A stretch of DNA of 64,000 nucleotides from a bacterium (GTDB taxonomy: Bacteria > Bacillota > Bacilli > Lactobacillales > Streptococcaceae), in contig CAJNCA010000001.1 in assembly GCA_905221145.1 (NCBI GenBank), forward strand, positions 124,001-188,000, in the 5' to 3' direction. This document shows, one piece after another, positions 36,295-45,254 of the stretch. The notes under the pieces are model-generated. The model searched no databases, was not told where the DNA came from, and saw only the letters and a list, made by a program, of their open reading frames with translations. The translations under genes were made by a program, and so were the position numbers. Each line of letters opens with the position of its first letter. The stretch's first letter is position 1.

Positions 36295-36731
36295 AGTTCT
36301 AATTTCTCCTTGATGGTTTTTAGGTAACGGCGTGAAGAGTAGGTGAAGCTTTCATTCTTCAAGAAAATTTCAACTAGACCGTTGGGAGTGAGCTTGAGGT
36401 GAGAGATGGAGTCGATATTGATGATTTCTGATTGAGAAATTTGGATAAAATTGGTTGGCAGAATTTCAAGGACTTGATAGAGCCGTAAATCAATGTTGTA
36501 GGTCTGACTTGCTGTTTCTGCTAGAACCTTCCGATTCTCGATATAGAAGCGTTGTATCTTACCAATCTTAACTAGATAGACCTGATCATCGATTTTCCCT
36601 TTGATTTTTTCTTTTTGATCCAGATTTTCTGCGAACTCGATGACTTTTTGGACTTTTTCGGTCTCTTGAGGTGCTTGGACAATCAGTTTTTCCTCCTCGT
36701 AAGACTCACTAATCTGTAGTTCTACTTTCAT
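36291..36731 (-). CDS. LytTR-type DNA-binding regulator
   Basis: A 146-residue regulator. The start at 36731 is chosen because AAGGAGAG lies just before it, although the frame is open further upstream. The N-terminal half (about 1-50) is of unknown fold. The C-terminal half (about 52-146) is a LytTR DNA-binding domain (VKIGKIQRFYIENRKVLAET, then IQISQSEIINIDSI and YSSRRYLKTIKEKL). It lacks a receiver domain, and its activity is probably controlled by the co-encoded DUF3021 membrane protein. LytTR/DUF3021 pairs are usually autoregulatory. Confidence 0.85.
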   Translation of the reverse strand: MKVELQISESYEEEKLIVQAPQETEKVQKVIEFAENLDQKEKIKGKIDDQVYLVKIGKIQRFYIENRKVLAETASQTYNIDLRLYQVLEILPTNFIQISQSEIINIDSISHLKLTPNGLVEIFLKNESFTYSSRRYLKTIKEKLEL

Positions 36732-36883
36732 AAATTTCTCTCCTTGTTTTTCATACAAAATTGTGATCACTTCTTGTACACCTTTATTAAACACTATTTT
36801 AGGAGACCTGACAAGGGACTTTGTTTATGTGGAGGGATTTGGCTCCTATGTGGTGGAGCTTTTCTGTCCTTTCTGAAATATGG

Positions 36884-36889
36884 TATAAT
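36884..36889 (+). promoter_or_regulatory. Extended -10 promoter of mutL
   Basis: TGG-TATAAT at 36881-36889 with no clear -35. The start would lie about 40 bases before the mutL ATG. Confidence 0.55.
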
Positions 36890-36936
36890 AGCACTAATCA
36901 AATTCTAGGAAAATAGATACAGAAAGGGGCTGAAAG

Positions 36937-38886
36937 ATGTCTCATATTATTGAATTGCCAGAGGTGCTGGCAAACCAGATCGCGGCTGGAGAGGTTATCG
37001 AACGTCCTGCCAGTGTGGTTAAGGAGTTGGTAGAAAACGCAATTGACGCGGGTTCTAGTCAGATTATCATTGAGATTGAGGAAGCAGGTCTCAAGAAGAT
37101 TCAAATCACAGATAATGGTCATGGAATTGCCCACGATGAGGTGGAATTGGCCCTGCGTCGTCATGCGACCAGTAAAATAAAAAATCAGGCAGACCTCTTT
37201 CGAATTCGGACGCTTGGTTTTCGTGGTGAAGCTTTGCCTTCTATCGCATCTGTTAGTGTCTTGACTTTGTTGACGGCAATGGATGGCGCAAGCCACGGGA
37301 CTAAATTAGTAGCGCGTGGGGGAGAAGTAGAAAAAGTCATCCCAGCGACTAGTCCTGTGGGGACCAAGGTTTGTGTGGAGGACCTCTTTTTCAACACGCC
37401 TGCCCGCCTCAAGTATATGAAGAGTCAGCAAGCGGAGTTGTCTCATATTATTGATATTGTCAACCGTCTGGGCCTGGCCCATCCTGAAATTTCGTTTAGT
37501 TTAATCAGTGATGGCAAGGAAATGACGCGGACAGCAGGGACTGGGCAACTGCGGCAAGCTATTGCAGGGATTTATGGTTTGGCGAGTGCCAAGAAGATGA
37601 TTGAAATTGAGAACTCTGACTTAGATTTCGAAATTTCAGGTTTTGTGTCTCTGCCTGAGTTAACTCGTGCTAATCGCAACTATATCAGCCTCTTCATCAA
37701 TGGCCGTTATATCAAGAACTTCTTGCTCAACCGTGCTATTTTAGATGGTTATGGCAGCAAGCTTATGGTGGGACGCTTTCCGCTGGCTGTCATTCACATC
37801 CATATCGACCCTTATCTAGCGGATGTCAATGTGCATCCAACCAAGCAAGAGGTGCGAATTTCTAAGGAAAAAGAACTGATGACGCTGGTCTCAGAAGCTA
37901 TTGCAAATAGTCTCAAGGAGCAAACTTTGATACCTGATGCCTTGGAAAATCTTGCCAAATCGACTGTGCGCAATCGTCAAAAGGTGGAGCAGACCATTCT
38001 CCCTCTCAAAGAAAATACGCTCTACTATGAGAAAACAGAGCCGATAAGATCTAGCCAAGCTGAGGTGGCTGATTATCAGGTAGAATTGACTGAGGAAGGG
38101 CAGGATTTAACCCTGTTTGCCAAGGAAACCTTGGATCAATTGACTAAGCCAGCAAAACTGCATTTTGCAGAGAGAAAGCCTGCTAACTATGACCAACTAG
38201 ATCATCCAGAGTTAGATCTTGCTAGTCTCGATAAGGCCTATGACAAGCTGGAGCGAGAAGAATCATCCATCTTCCCAGAGTTGGAATTTTTCGGGCAAAT
38301 GCACGGGACTTATCTCTTTGCCCAGGGGCGAGATGGGCTCTACATCATAGACCAGCACGCGGCTCAGGAACGGGTCAAGTACGAGGAGTATCGTGAGAGC
38401 ATTGGCGATGTTGACCAAAGTCAACAACAACTCCTAGTGCCCTATATCTTTGAGTTTCCAGCGGATGATGCCCTTCGTCTCAAGGAAAGAATGGCACTTT
38501 TGGAGGAAGTGGGTGTCTTTCTAGCAGAGTACGGAGAAAATCAATTTATTCTACGTGAACATCCTATTTGGATGGCAGAGGAAGAAATCGAGTCTGGCAT
38601 TTATGAGATGTGCGACATGCTCCTTTTAACCAAGGAGGTTTCCATCAAAAAATACCGAGCAGAGCTGGCTATCATGATGTCCTGCAAGCGATCTATCAAG
38701 GCCAACCATCGTATTGATGACCACTCAGCTAGACAGCTTCTTTATCAGCTTTCTCAATGTGACAATCCCTATAACTGTCCCCACGGACGTCCTGTTTTGG
38801 TGCATTTTACCAAGTCGGATATGGAAAAGATGTTCCGACGCATTCAGGAAAATCATACCAGCCTCCGTGAGTTGGGGAAATATTAA
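36937..38886 (+). CDS. mutL: DNA mismatch repair protein MutL (HexB)
   Basis: A 649-residue GHKL ATPase. The N-terminal domain has [17 protein letters not shown] (about residues 12-28), [15 protein letters not shown] and [12 protein letters not shown] (about 92-103). The FINGRYIKN stretch follows. The C-terminal dimerisation domain includes [14 protein letters not shown]. The DQHAAQER motif seen in endonuclease-proficient MutL proteins is present; metal-site conservation was not examined further. AGAAAGGGG precedes the ATG. A long perfect terminator separates it from the sulfatase cassette, whose left edge begins here. Confidence 0.96.
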   Translation: MSHIIELPEVLANQIAAGEVIERPASVVKELVENAIDAGSSQIIIEIEEAGLKKIQITDNGHGIAHDEVELALRRHATSKIKNQADLFRIRTLGFRGEALPSIASVSVLTLLTAMDGASHGTKLVARGGEVEKVIPATSPVGTKVCVEDLFFNTPARLKYMKSQQAELSHIIDIVNRLGLAHPEISFSLISDGKEMTRTAGTGQLRQAIAGIYGLASAKKMIEIENSDLDFEISGFVSLPELTRANRNYISLFINGRYIKNFLLNRAILDGYGSKLMVGRFPLAVIHIHIDPYLADVNVHPTKQEVRISKEKELMTLVSEAIANSLKEQTLIPDALENLAKSTVRNRQKVEQTILPLKENTLYYEKTEPIRSSQAEVADYQVELTEEGQDLTLFAKETLDQLTKPAKLHFAERKPANYDQLDHPELDLASLDKAYDKLEREESSIFPELEFFGQMHGTYLFAQGRDGLYIIDQHAAQERVKYEEYRESIGDVDQSQQQLLVPYIFEFPADDALRLKERMALLEEVGVFLAEYGENQFILREHPIWMAEEEIESGIYEMCDMLLLTKEVSIKKYRAELAIMMSCKRSIKANHRIDDHSARQLLYQLSQCDNPYNCPHGRPVLVHFTKSDMEKMFRRIQENHTSLRELGKY

Positions 38887-38961
38887 ATGATGTTTGAGGT
38901 GAGATAATAGAAGATTTGCCGAGATTATTAGATATACAAAAATTGGATTTTAATTTAGCAT

Positions 38962-39016
38962 AAAAATGAGTGACTGAAATATTCTGGAGAACAGATTATT
39001 TCAGTCACTCATTTTT
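38962..39016. terminator. 20-bp perfect bidirectional terminator between mutL and the sulfatase cassette
   Basis: The arm at 38962-38981 pairs base for base with 38997-39016 around a 15-base loop. It starts with five A and ends with five T, so it terminates both converging transcripts. Confidence 0.95.
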
Positions 39017-39023
39017 GCATAGA

Positions 39024-40139
39024 TTAATAATTATTTATCAAATCCATTATGTTAGTTATTTTAGGTATAAATTCATTTAAAAAGGATTGATAGCCACAGA
39101 AATCACTTTTTTCATCAACGTACATTGAATTTTTCATTCGCTTACATCCACCACGACATATGTTTAGAAAAGGGCAGGATGTACATTTGGAAGGAATTTT
39201 CGATAGTGGACGAGAATATAAAAATTGTTTAGCAATTTTGCTAGAAAAGAGTTCTTTCAATCCCATCTCTTGGATGAATCCCATTCTGTATTCATCCAAA
39301 GCGAAAAAATCGCAAGGATAGACACTTCCGTCTCCTTCTATGACATATTGAATACTACAATTTCCGACAAGTCCGCAAGCGTTGACTTCTTTTCTTACAA
39401 TTAAATTAAAAATATCATCAAATAATTTAATGGATATATAGTGCCCGCTAGCTAATTCAGTTAGCCAAAGAGGTAAGATATCATGGTAGAATTGAAAGAA
39501 TTTCTGAGGAGTAAGTGCATAAGAACTTTTTTCGCTTGGATTCAGTTCATCTAAGCAAGGGATAAATTGGACATAGTTGATATTTTCTTGTTTTAAAAAA
39601 AGAAAGATATCTTTTGCATGTTGAGCTAATTCTTGCGTTAAAACACAAAGCACATTATATCCGATTGAATAATCATCAAAAAGATGTTTTGTCTGTATTA
39701 CTTTTTGGAAGGTTCCTCTCCCTCTTGGGTCAAGTCGACTCATATCATGTAGAATGGGTGTTCCATCTATTGATAAACCGACTAAAAAGTTATTCTCTTT
39801 GAGAAATTCACACCATTTTTTGTTGATGAGAATTCCGTTTGTTTGTATTGAATAATGTACAGAAACTTTTTTTGTCTGTTTTTGTACGCAAGTGATAAGA
39901 TGCTTAAAATAAGATAATCCTGCTAAAGTAGGCTCTCCTCCTTGGAATCCTATGGACAACTCATCTCCGTCAGATAAATCTATAAATAAATGTTCAATCA
40001 TTTTTTCAGTAGTCTCGGGTTTCATTTTTCCATAGGAACGAACTTCTCGTAATGAAGTTACATCAGCATAAAAACAGTATTTACATCGAATATTACAAAG
40101 AGATGAGGATGGTTTGATTAGTACGGATATCTTTTTCAT
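39024..40139 (-). CDS. Anaerobic sulfatase-maturating enzyme (radical SAM, SPASM domain)
   Basis: A 371-residue radical-SAM enzyme that oxidises an active-site Cys or Ser of sulfatases to formylglycine without oxygen. The radical-SAM triad is C15-x3-C19-x2-C22 in SSLCNIRCKYCFYADV. A C-terminal SPASM domain carries auxiliary [4Fe-4S] cysteines: CGLVGNC (about residue 240), VYPCDFFALDEYRMGF, with the Asp expected to act as base, and CTSCPFLNICRGGC (about 316-329). Length and motifs match anSME. It is downstream of the DeoR regulator and divergent from the sulfatase it presumably activates. It would complement the oxygen-dependent FGE encoded at 45255. Confidence 0.9.
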   Translation of the reverse strand: MKKISVLIKPSSSLCNIRCKYCFYADVTSLREVRSYGKMKPETTEKMIEHLFIDLSDGDELSIGFQGGEPTLAGLSYFKHLITCVQKQTKKVSVHYSIQTNGILINKKWCEFLKENNFLVGLSIDGTPILHDMSRLDPRGRGTFQKVIQTKHLFDDYSIGYNVLCVLTQELAQHAKDIFLFLKQENINYVQFIPCLDELNPSEKSSYALTPQKFFQFYHDILPLWLTELASGHYISIKLFDDIFNLIVRKEVNACGLVGNCSIQYVIEGDGSVYPCDFFALDEYRMGFIQEMGLKELFSSKIAKQFLYSRPLSKIPSKCTSCPFLNICRGGCKRMKNSMYVDEKSDFCGYQSFLNEFIPKITNIMDLINNY

Positions 40140-40159
40140 GTGTATTTCCTGCTTTAAAT

Positions 40160-40930
40160 TTAGAAAAGAGAATCTATTGTTTTAGATGATAAAATTTTAA
40201 CAAATTGAGAGTATTTCGCAATTGTTTTTTCTTCTATATTGTGGTCAGTAATCAAATAGTTAATATCTTCTAAATCGTAAAATTGATAGAAATCGATTTT
40301 ATTAAACTTTGAATGATCTACTAGTAAAAACTTTTCTTGTGCTTTATTTAAGGCTGCAGTTTGTATATCCCCAGCACTTTCAGTGAATGTTGAGATGTTT
40401 GTACCATATATAGCATTACAGCTGATGAAAGCTTTAGTAAAATTCATTGATTCTAAACAATTAAATGCTGTTTTTCCGACAAATGCACCTGTTCGTTCAC
40501 GATATGTTCCGCCTACTAATACTAATTCCTTAAAATTTTTTTGATTTAGTATGACGAAAACAGGCCAGCTATTGGTAACAACTCGTATATCTTCTTCATT
40601 GATTTTATATGCTAATTGTTCTAGTGTTGTTCCAGAGCCGATAAAAATAGTTTCGCCAGGTTTAATAAAATGAGAAGCGATATCTGCGATTTCTTTTTTC
40701 TCGTTCATGTATAAGGATTGTTTTTCGAATTGTGATTTTTCGTTTCGAACTAATTTACTTTCTGCTCCGCCATGAACCTTTATTAATTCATCTTTTTCTT
40801 CTAGTTCAGTTAAATAGCGTCGGATTGTCATGTTGGATACATTGAGATGTTGAGCAAGTTCTTGGATTGAAACATAGCCTTTAACGTTTACTGTATCTAG
40901 GATAAATTTTATTCGCTCATTTTTTTTCAT
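40160..40930 (-). CDS. DeoR-family transcriptional regulator of the sulfatase cassette
   Basis: A 256-residue repressor-type protein. The N-terminal DeoR helix-turn-helix is at about residues 5-58 (VKGYVSIQELAQHLNVSNMT, then IRRYLTELEEKDELIKVHGG). The C-terminal sugar-phosphate-sensing domain has FIGSGTTLEQLA (about 95) and VDHSKFNKIDFYQF (about 210). It should bind a phosphorylated sugar derived from the PTS substrate. It lies divergent from the PTS/sulfatase operon, with the 230-base regulatory region between them, and upstream of the anSME gene with a 20-base gap. Phased AACAAAAA repeats at 40988-41091 are its probable operators. Confidence 0.9.
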   Translation of the reverse strand: MKKNERIKFILDTVNVKGYVSIQELAQHLNVSNMTIRRYLTELEEKDELIKVHGGAESKLVRNEKSQFEKQSLYMNEKKEIADIASHFIKPGETIFIGSGTTLEQLAYKINEEDIRVVTNSWPVFVILNQKNFKELVLVGGTYRERTGAFVGKTAFNCLESMNFTKAFISCNAIYGTNISTFTESAGDIQTAALNKAQEKFLLVDHSKFNKIDFYQFYDLEDINYLITDHNIEEKTIAKYSQFVKILSSKTIDSLF

Positions 40931-40987
40931 AGTAGATTCCTTCTTGTTATCTTTTAAATTTATAATATCATCAAAATGTCATTTTTT

Positions 40988-41091
40988 CAACAAAAAATCA
41001 CAAAATAACACATTATTTTTTCAATAAATAACAAAAAATAATATTAAATAACATAGATAACAAAAAATGAACAAAAATAGAACAAAAATTG
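40988..41091. promoter_or_regulatory. Candidate DeoR operator array (AACAAAAA-type repeats)
   Basis: Five same-strand copies of a motif near AACAAAAAATNA start at about 40988, 41029, 41058, 41069 and 41080. The last three are 11 bases apart, one helical turn, and end at the -35 element of the PTS promoter. Direct AT-rich repeats of this kind are typical of DeoR-family operators. The link to this regulator is inferred from position. Confidence 0.5.
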
Positions 41092-41139
41092 TTGACAAAT
41101 GATTAAAAAAGATTATAATTAGTATTGTAAGCGATATCA
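41092..41139 (+). promoter_or_regulatory. Promoter and cre site of the PTS-sulfatase operon
   Basis: TTGACA (41092-41097), 16 bases, TATAAT (41114-41119). TGTAAGCGATATCA (41126-41139) fits the CcpA cre consensus with one deviation and begins at the expected transcript start. Catabolite repression by roadblock is expected, in addition to the specific regulator. Confidence 0.8.
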
Positions 41140-41163
41140 TAAATATAATTTAGGAGGGAAATG

Positions 41164-41586
41164 ATGAGATATCTTATTATAAGTCATGGACCGATGTCAA
41201 AAGCTGCGGTGGAAAGTGCAGAAATGATTTTAGGTTCTCAAAATCGTGTTAATACGTTATCAGTGACAATGGATTCGACGATAGAATCAATGTATGAAGA
41301 AATTGTGACAGTTACGTCCGTATATCCAGATGAGGAATGGATTATCCTGACAGATATTATTGGTGGAACTCCGTTTAATGCATCTTATCGTTTTTTAGAA
41401 ACTAATGGAAATGTATTGATAGTAACAGGCTTTAATTTGCCGTTGTTAATTGAATTGTTTATGCACTCGGAGTTACGCTTGTTAGAGGCAGCAGAGGTAA
41501 TAAAAAATATATTACCGAATACAATGTCAATTGTTGATAAGACAATAACTTCCGAACCTATTGAGGAAGATTCATTTGATTTATAG
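41164..41586 (+). CDS. PTS mannose-family component IIA
   Basis: A 140-residue soluble phosphocarrier of the mannose/fructose/sorbose PTS family. The phosphorylated His is in LIISHGPMSKAAVESAE (His 8). The TDIIGGTPFNASYRFL segment (about 60-75) is typical of EIIA-Man. ATG at 41164 is preferred over 41161 because AGGAGG (41152-41157) then has a 6-base spacer. It is the first gene of a seven-gene run (IIA, IIB, IIC, IID, sulfatase, FGE, TSUP) behind the cre/DeoR-controlled promoter. Confidence 0.92.
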   Translation: MRYLIISHGPMSKAAVESAEMILGSQNRVNTLSVTMDSTIESMYEEIVTVTSVYPDEEWIILTDIIGGTPFNASYRFLETNGNVLIVTGFNLPLLIELFMHSELRLLEAAEVIKNILPNTMSIVDKTITSEPIEEDSFDL

Positions 41587-41600
41587 AAGGAGAAATAGAA

Positions 41601-42071
41601 ATGGCAGTAGAACTCGTTAGAATTGATGACCGCTTGATTCATGGTCAAGTGGCAACTACATGGACTCGTAATTATGAAATTGAACAAATCTTAATTATTA
41701 ATGATGAAGCTAAAAATGATCCAGTTCAGCACAGTGTTGCAAATTTTGCCGTTCCTCCTGGTGTTAAGGTTGTTATTTTTGGAGTTCGTCAATTTGCTGA
41801 AGTTATGAAGAAAAGTGAAATCAAAAAGAGAACGATGTTATTATTTACAAATCCCATAGATATTAAATTTTTAGTAGATGAAGGATTGAAAATTAAAGAA
41901 GTTAATGCAGGAGGGATGAGATTTAGAGAGGGACGTAAAAGATTAGAGAAAGCAATCTCTGTAACAAACGAGGAACATCAAGCCTTTGTTGATTTGATGA
42001 ATGAAGGAATTCATATCAATGTACAAATGGTTCCTAAAGATCCTAGGGTGGATTATAAAACGTTAGTTTAA
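41601..42071 (+). CDS. PTS mannose-family component IIB
   Basis: A 156-residue IIB protein. The phosphorylation site is His 15 in VRIDDRLIHGQVATTW, intact. The C-terminal part NVQMVPKDPRV is typical. It transfers phosphate from IIA to the incoming sugar bound by IIC/IID. AGAAGGAGAAA precedes the start, 14 bases after the IIA stop. The 51-base gap to IIC includes its own good ribosome site. Confidence 0.93.
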   Translation: MAVELVRIDDRLIHGQVATTWTRNYEIEQILIINDEAKNDPVQHSVANFAVPPGVKVVIFGVRQFAEVMKKSEIKKRTMLLFTNPIDIKFLVDEGLKIKEVNAGGMRFREGRKRLEKAISVTNEEHQAFVDLMNEGIHINVQMVPKDPRVDYKTLV

Positions 42072-42122
42072 GACCTTTATTTCTTAAATTTAAAATAAAA
42101 ATAAAAGAAAGGAGAAAATCTT

Positions 42123-42920
42123 ATGATTTTCAAAGCACTTATTGTGGCGATTTGGGCGGGGCTATGTGCTCTTGACCAGTTTGGGCCACACCTCGGCTTT
42201 CGAAAACCATTATTAGCAGGTGTAGTAGTAGGATTCTTGCTGGGAGACCCAGGGCAGGGATTGATTATCGCTGGTACTCTTGAGCTATTGTGGTTAGGAA
42301 CAAATAATGTGGGAGCCTATCAACCACCTGATGTCATTTCAGGAGCTGTTGTTGGTGTCGCTATCGGTATTTTATCGGGCGGTGGTGAGGCTGCAGGTGT
42401 TGCGGTTGCTGTACCTGTTGCGCTTCTAGTTCAACAACTAAGTATGATTATAATGACTACTAATGTATCATTAGTCCATACGGCAGATAAAATTGTTCAA
42501 TCGGGTGAATTTGGAAAAATTGATAAATTGCAGTATTTGGGTGGTTTCTTCTTCTTTTTAAGTCGAGCTGTACCAGTGTTTATCTCAGTATGGTTAGGTG
42601 CACCAGCAGTAGAAGCTGCATTAGGTGTTATTCCAGCTTTTGCCTTAACTGGATTGACAGTTGCTTCTAAACTCATACCAGCAGTTGGTCTTGCTATGCT
42701 ACTTTCAATGATGTTGAAAAAGAATATGTGGATTTTTCTTACATTAGGTTTTGCATTAGCAACATTTTTACAAATACCAACTGTTGGCATTGCAATTTTT
42801 GCTCTTGCAGCAGCTGCCTTGTATGATATTTTAATGAATCGTGGTGGAATAGAAAAAAACGGAGATTCTGAGGAATCGAGTGTAGTTGTTGCAGATGGAG
42901 AAGGAGAGTTTGATTTATGA
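42123..42920 (+). CDS. PTS mannose-family component IIC
   Basis: A 265-residue membrane component of the sugar channel with about seven spans. Family signatures are FLLGDPGQGLIIAGTLELLW (about 39-58) and the GAYQPPDVISGAVVG segment that shapes the substrate site. AAAGGAG precedes it. It overlaps IID by 4 bases (ATGA), consistent with the obligate IIC-IID complex. Substrate type cannot be read from the sequence with certainty; relatives transport hexosamines, sorbose, gluconate-type acids and GAG fragments. Confidence 0.92.
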   Translation: MIFKALIVAIWAGLCALDQFGPHLGFRKPLLAGVVVGFLLGDPGQGLIIAGTLELLWLGTNNVGAYQPPDVISGAVVGVAIGILSGGGEAAGVAVAVPVALLVQQLSMIIMTTNVSLVHTADKIVQSGEFGKIDKLQYLGGFFFFLSRAVPVFISVWLGAPAVEAALGVIPAFALTGLTVASKLIPAVGLAMLLSMMLKKNMWIFLTLGFALATFLQIPTVGIAIFALAAAALYDILMNRGGIEKNGDSEESSVVVADGEGEFDL

Positions 42921-43732
42921 CCAACGAAAATAAAATAACAAAAAAAGATTTGAATAAAATGTTTTGGCGTTGTCAGATGATTCAATTCTCTCATAACTAT
43001 GAGCGGCTACAAAGCCTAAGTACTCTATTTGCATTGACACCAGTTTTGTCTAAATTATACAAAGGTAAAAGTAAAGAAGAATGTGTCAATGCTCAAAGAC
43101 GCCATTTAGAATTTTTTAATAGCCATCCAGTACTTATTCCGTTCATATTAGGTGTTACAACTGCATTAGAGGAAACGACTACTGAAGATGAAAAAGAATC
43201 TGTCATTGCTGTTAAAACAAGTTTGATGGGGCCTTTGGCTGGTTTGGGTGATAGCTTATTGAACTTTACATGGTTTCCGATTGCAGGAAGTATAGGGGCT
43301 TCATTTGCAGTTCAAGGAAATTGGATGGGGCCAATATTGATGTTCTTGCTGATAAATGGTTTATATTTCCCTTTGAAATATTACAGTATTCACATAGGGT
43401 ATAGTAAAGGGAAAGAATTATTAACATCGGCAAATGGGAAAAAGATTTTAGATAGAATTTCAACATCGGCGAATGTGCTTGGTGTAATGGTAGCGGGTGC
43501 GTTAATTACATCAACAGTTAAGTTAAAATTAGGGTTACAATTTGGTGAAGGCGATGGGGCTATAGTGCTTCAAGATACTCTTGATAAAGTATTACCAAAT
43601 ATGTTGCCTTTAATTCTTACATTGGTTTGTTTGTATTTAATGAAAAAATGGAATGGTAAATACGTTGTGTCAATGATTTTTGTGATTATTGGAGTTTCTA
43701 TCTTTTTATCATATTTTGGAATCATTGTTTAG
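42917..43732 (+). CDS. PTS mannose-family component IID
   Basis: A 271-residue partner of IIC. It begins with the usual cytoplasmic N-terminus ending in RCQMIQFSHNYERLQS. It has RHLEFFNSHPVLIPFILGV (about 55-73) and MGPLAGLGDSLLNFTWFPI (about 105-123), all diagnostic of IID proteins, and a C-terminal membrane anchor. It is translationally coupled to IIC. The sulfatase gene follows after 18 bases, so transport and desulfation are co-expressed. Confidence 0.93.
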   Translation: MTNENKITKKDLNKMFWRCQMIQFSHNYERLQSLSTLFALTPVLSKLYKGKSKEECVNAQRRHLEFFNSHPVLIPFILGVTTALEETTTEDEKESVIAVKTSLMGPLAGLGDSLLNFTWFPIAGSIGASFAVQGNWMGPILMFLLINGLYFPLKYYSIHIGYSKGKELLTSANGKKILDRISTSANVLGVMVAGALITSTVKLKLGLQFGEGDGAIVLQDTLDKVLPNMLPLILTLVCLYLMKKWNGKYVVSMIFVIIGVSIFLSYFGIIV

Positions 43733-43750
43733 ATTAAAACGAGGTAGGAA

Positions 43751-45238
43751 ATGAAGGTTGTTCTAGTATTAATGGATACGCTACGAAAGGATTTTTTGAA
43801 AACATATAATACAAATTCTTTTGTAGCGACACCTAATTTAGATGCATTTGCTCAAGATTCGGCTGTTTTTGATAATCATTATATTGGCTCAACTCCCTGT
43901 ATGCCTGCACGACGTGATATTATGACTGGTCGTTTAAATTTTTTAGAGAGATCATGGGGGCCGATTGAACCATTTGACATTACTGTATCAAAGGTACTTC
44001 AAGAGCATGGAGTATATTCACACTTAACGACAGATCATACACATTATTTTAGACTTGGTGGCGAAGGCTATATTAACCAATTTACAACTTGGGATTTTCA
44101 TCGTGGTCAAGAAGGCGATCCATGGATTTCGCGAATAAAAGATCCAGAGTGGATGCCAGAACAATATTATGGTAAGCTAAGACGTCAATATCAAGCGAAT
44201 CGTGAATATTGGTATGAAGATGAGGATAAATATCCTACTCCTAGGACATTTAAATCGGCATGCGAATGGTTAGAATTAAATAAAGATGAAGATGATTTCT
44301 TTATTCAAGTAGAAGTTTTTGATCCTCATGAGCCGTTTGATGTACCTAAAAAATACATGGAGTTGTATGATAAAGTATATACTGGTCCATATTTTGAAAC
44401 TCCAAATTATGGGGAAGTAGATGTCCCAGAAGAGGCGGTAGACTATATTCGAAAACGGTATGCTGCACTTATGACTATGACAGATGTCCATTTTGGCCGC
44501 TTAATTAATAAAATGAAGGAATTAGGAATATACGATGATACTTTAATCATTGTGACATCTGACCATGGATATTTCTTGGGAGAAAGAGAGTTGTTCGGAA
44601 AAAATTATATGCATAATTTTAATGAATTAGCAGCAATTCCTTTATTTGTCAAAGACCCAGTTCATCGTAAACAAGGCGAAAGAATAAAAACAGTATCACA
44701 GAATATTGATATCATGCCAACCATATTGGATTATTTTGATATCCCAACTCCAGATGAAGTGCAGGGAAAATCATGGTTACCGCTATTAGATGGGAAAGAA
44801 AATGAAAAAGAGTATGCTGTTTATGGTGCTCATGGCATCACAGTGAATATTACAGATGGACGGTATACCTATTTTAGAGCTCCAAAACCAGACAATTCTC
44901 CTTTAAATGAGTATGCTGGTATCCCAACAACTATTCGTCATTATTTAGGAGAGCAGAATCCTTCAGAAATTGAAATGGGACAGTTTCTTGAACGAACACC
45001 TTTCCCAGTTTATAAGATTCCTATAAAAAAACCAGCTATTTTAGATGGTTTAGGGGATATGTCAGGGTATACAAAGGATAGTTTACTTTTTGATTTGGAA
45101 ATTGATGAAGGTCAAACTTCTCCACTTCAGGATGATGAATTAGAAGACCGTATGAAGCATTTACTTGTAGAAGAAATGAAGAAACTCGAAGCTCCAGAGG
45201 AACAGTTTGAGAGACTAGATTTATTGGATATCTTATAA
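43751..45238 (+). CDS. Cytosolic Cys-type sulfatase
   Basis: A 495-residue alkaline-phosphatase-superfamily sulfatase. The formylglycine signature is complete: CMPARRDIMTGR, with the modified Cys at residue 50 (CxPxR). Metal-binding segments are VVLVLMDTLRKD at the N-terminus and IIVTSDHGYFLGE at about residue 270. There is no signal peptide, unlike most glycan sulfatases, so it works on a substrate already inside the cell, as expected behind a PTS. Both FGly-making enzymes are encoded in the same cassette. The sulfated substrate is unknown. TSDHG, the DPHEPFD stretch (about 195) and overall length fit family S1. Confidence 0.92.
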   Translation: MKVVLVLMDTLRKDFLKTYNTNSFVATPNLDAFAQDSAVFDNHYIGSTPCMPARRDIMTGRLNFLERSWGPIEPFDITVSKVLQEHGVYSHLTTDHTHYFRLGGEGYINQFTTWDFHRGQEGDPWISRIKDPEWMPEQYYGKLRRQYQANREYWYEDEDKYPTPRTFKSACEWLELNKDEDDFFIQVEVFDPHEPFDVPKKYMELYDKVYTGPYFETPNYGEVDVPEEAVDYIRKRYAALMTMTDVHFGRLINKMKELGIYDDTLIIVTSDHGYFLGERELFGKNYMHNFNELAAIPLFVKDPVHRKQGERIKTVSQNIDIMPTILDYFDIPTPDEVQGKSWLPLLDGKENEKEYAVYGAHGITVNITDGRYTYFRAPKPDNSPLNEYAGIPTTIRHYLGEQNPSEIEMGQFLERTPFPVYKIPIKKPAILDGLGDMSGYTKDSLLFDLEIDEGQTSPLQDDELEDRMKHLLVEEMKKLEAPEEQFERLDLLDIL

Positions 45239-45254
45239 AAGAAGGGACATTTTT

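Noticed and set aside
41161..41163. First of two tandem ATGs as the IIA start
   Set aside because: It leaves only 3 bases after AGGAGG; the second ATG has normal 6-base spacing.
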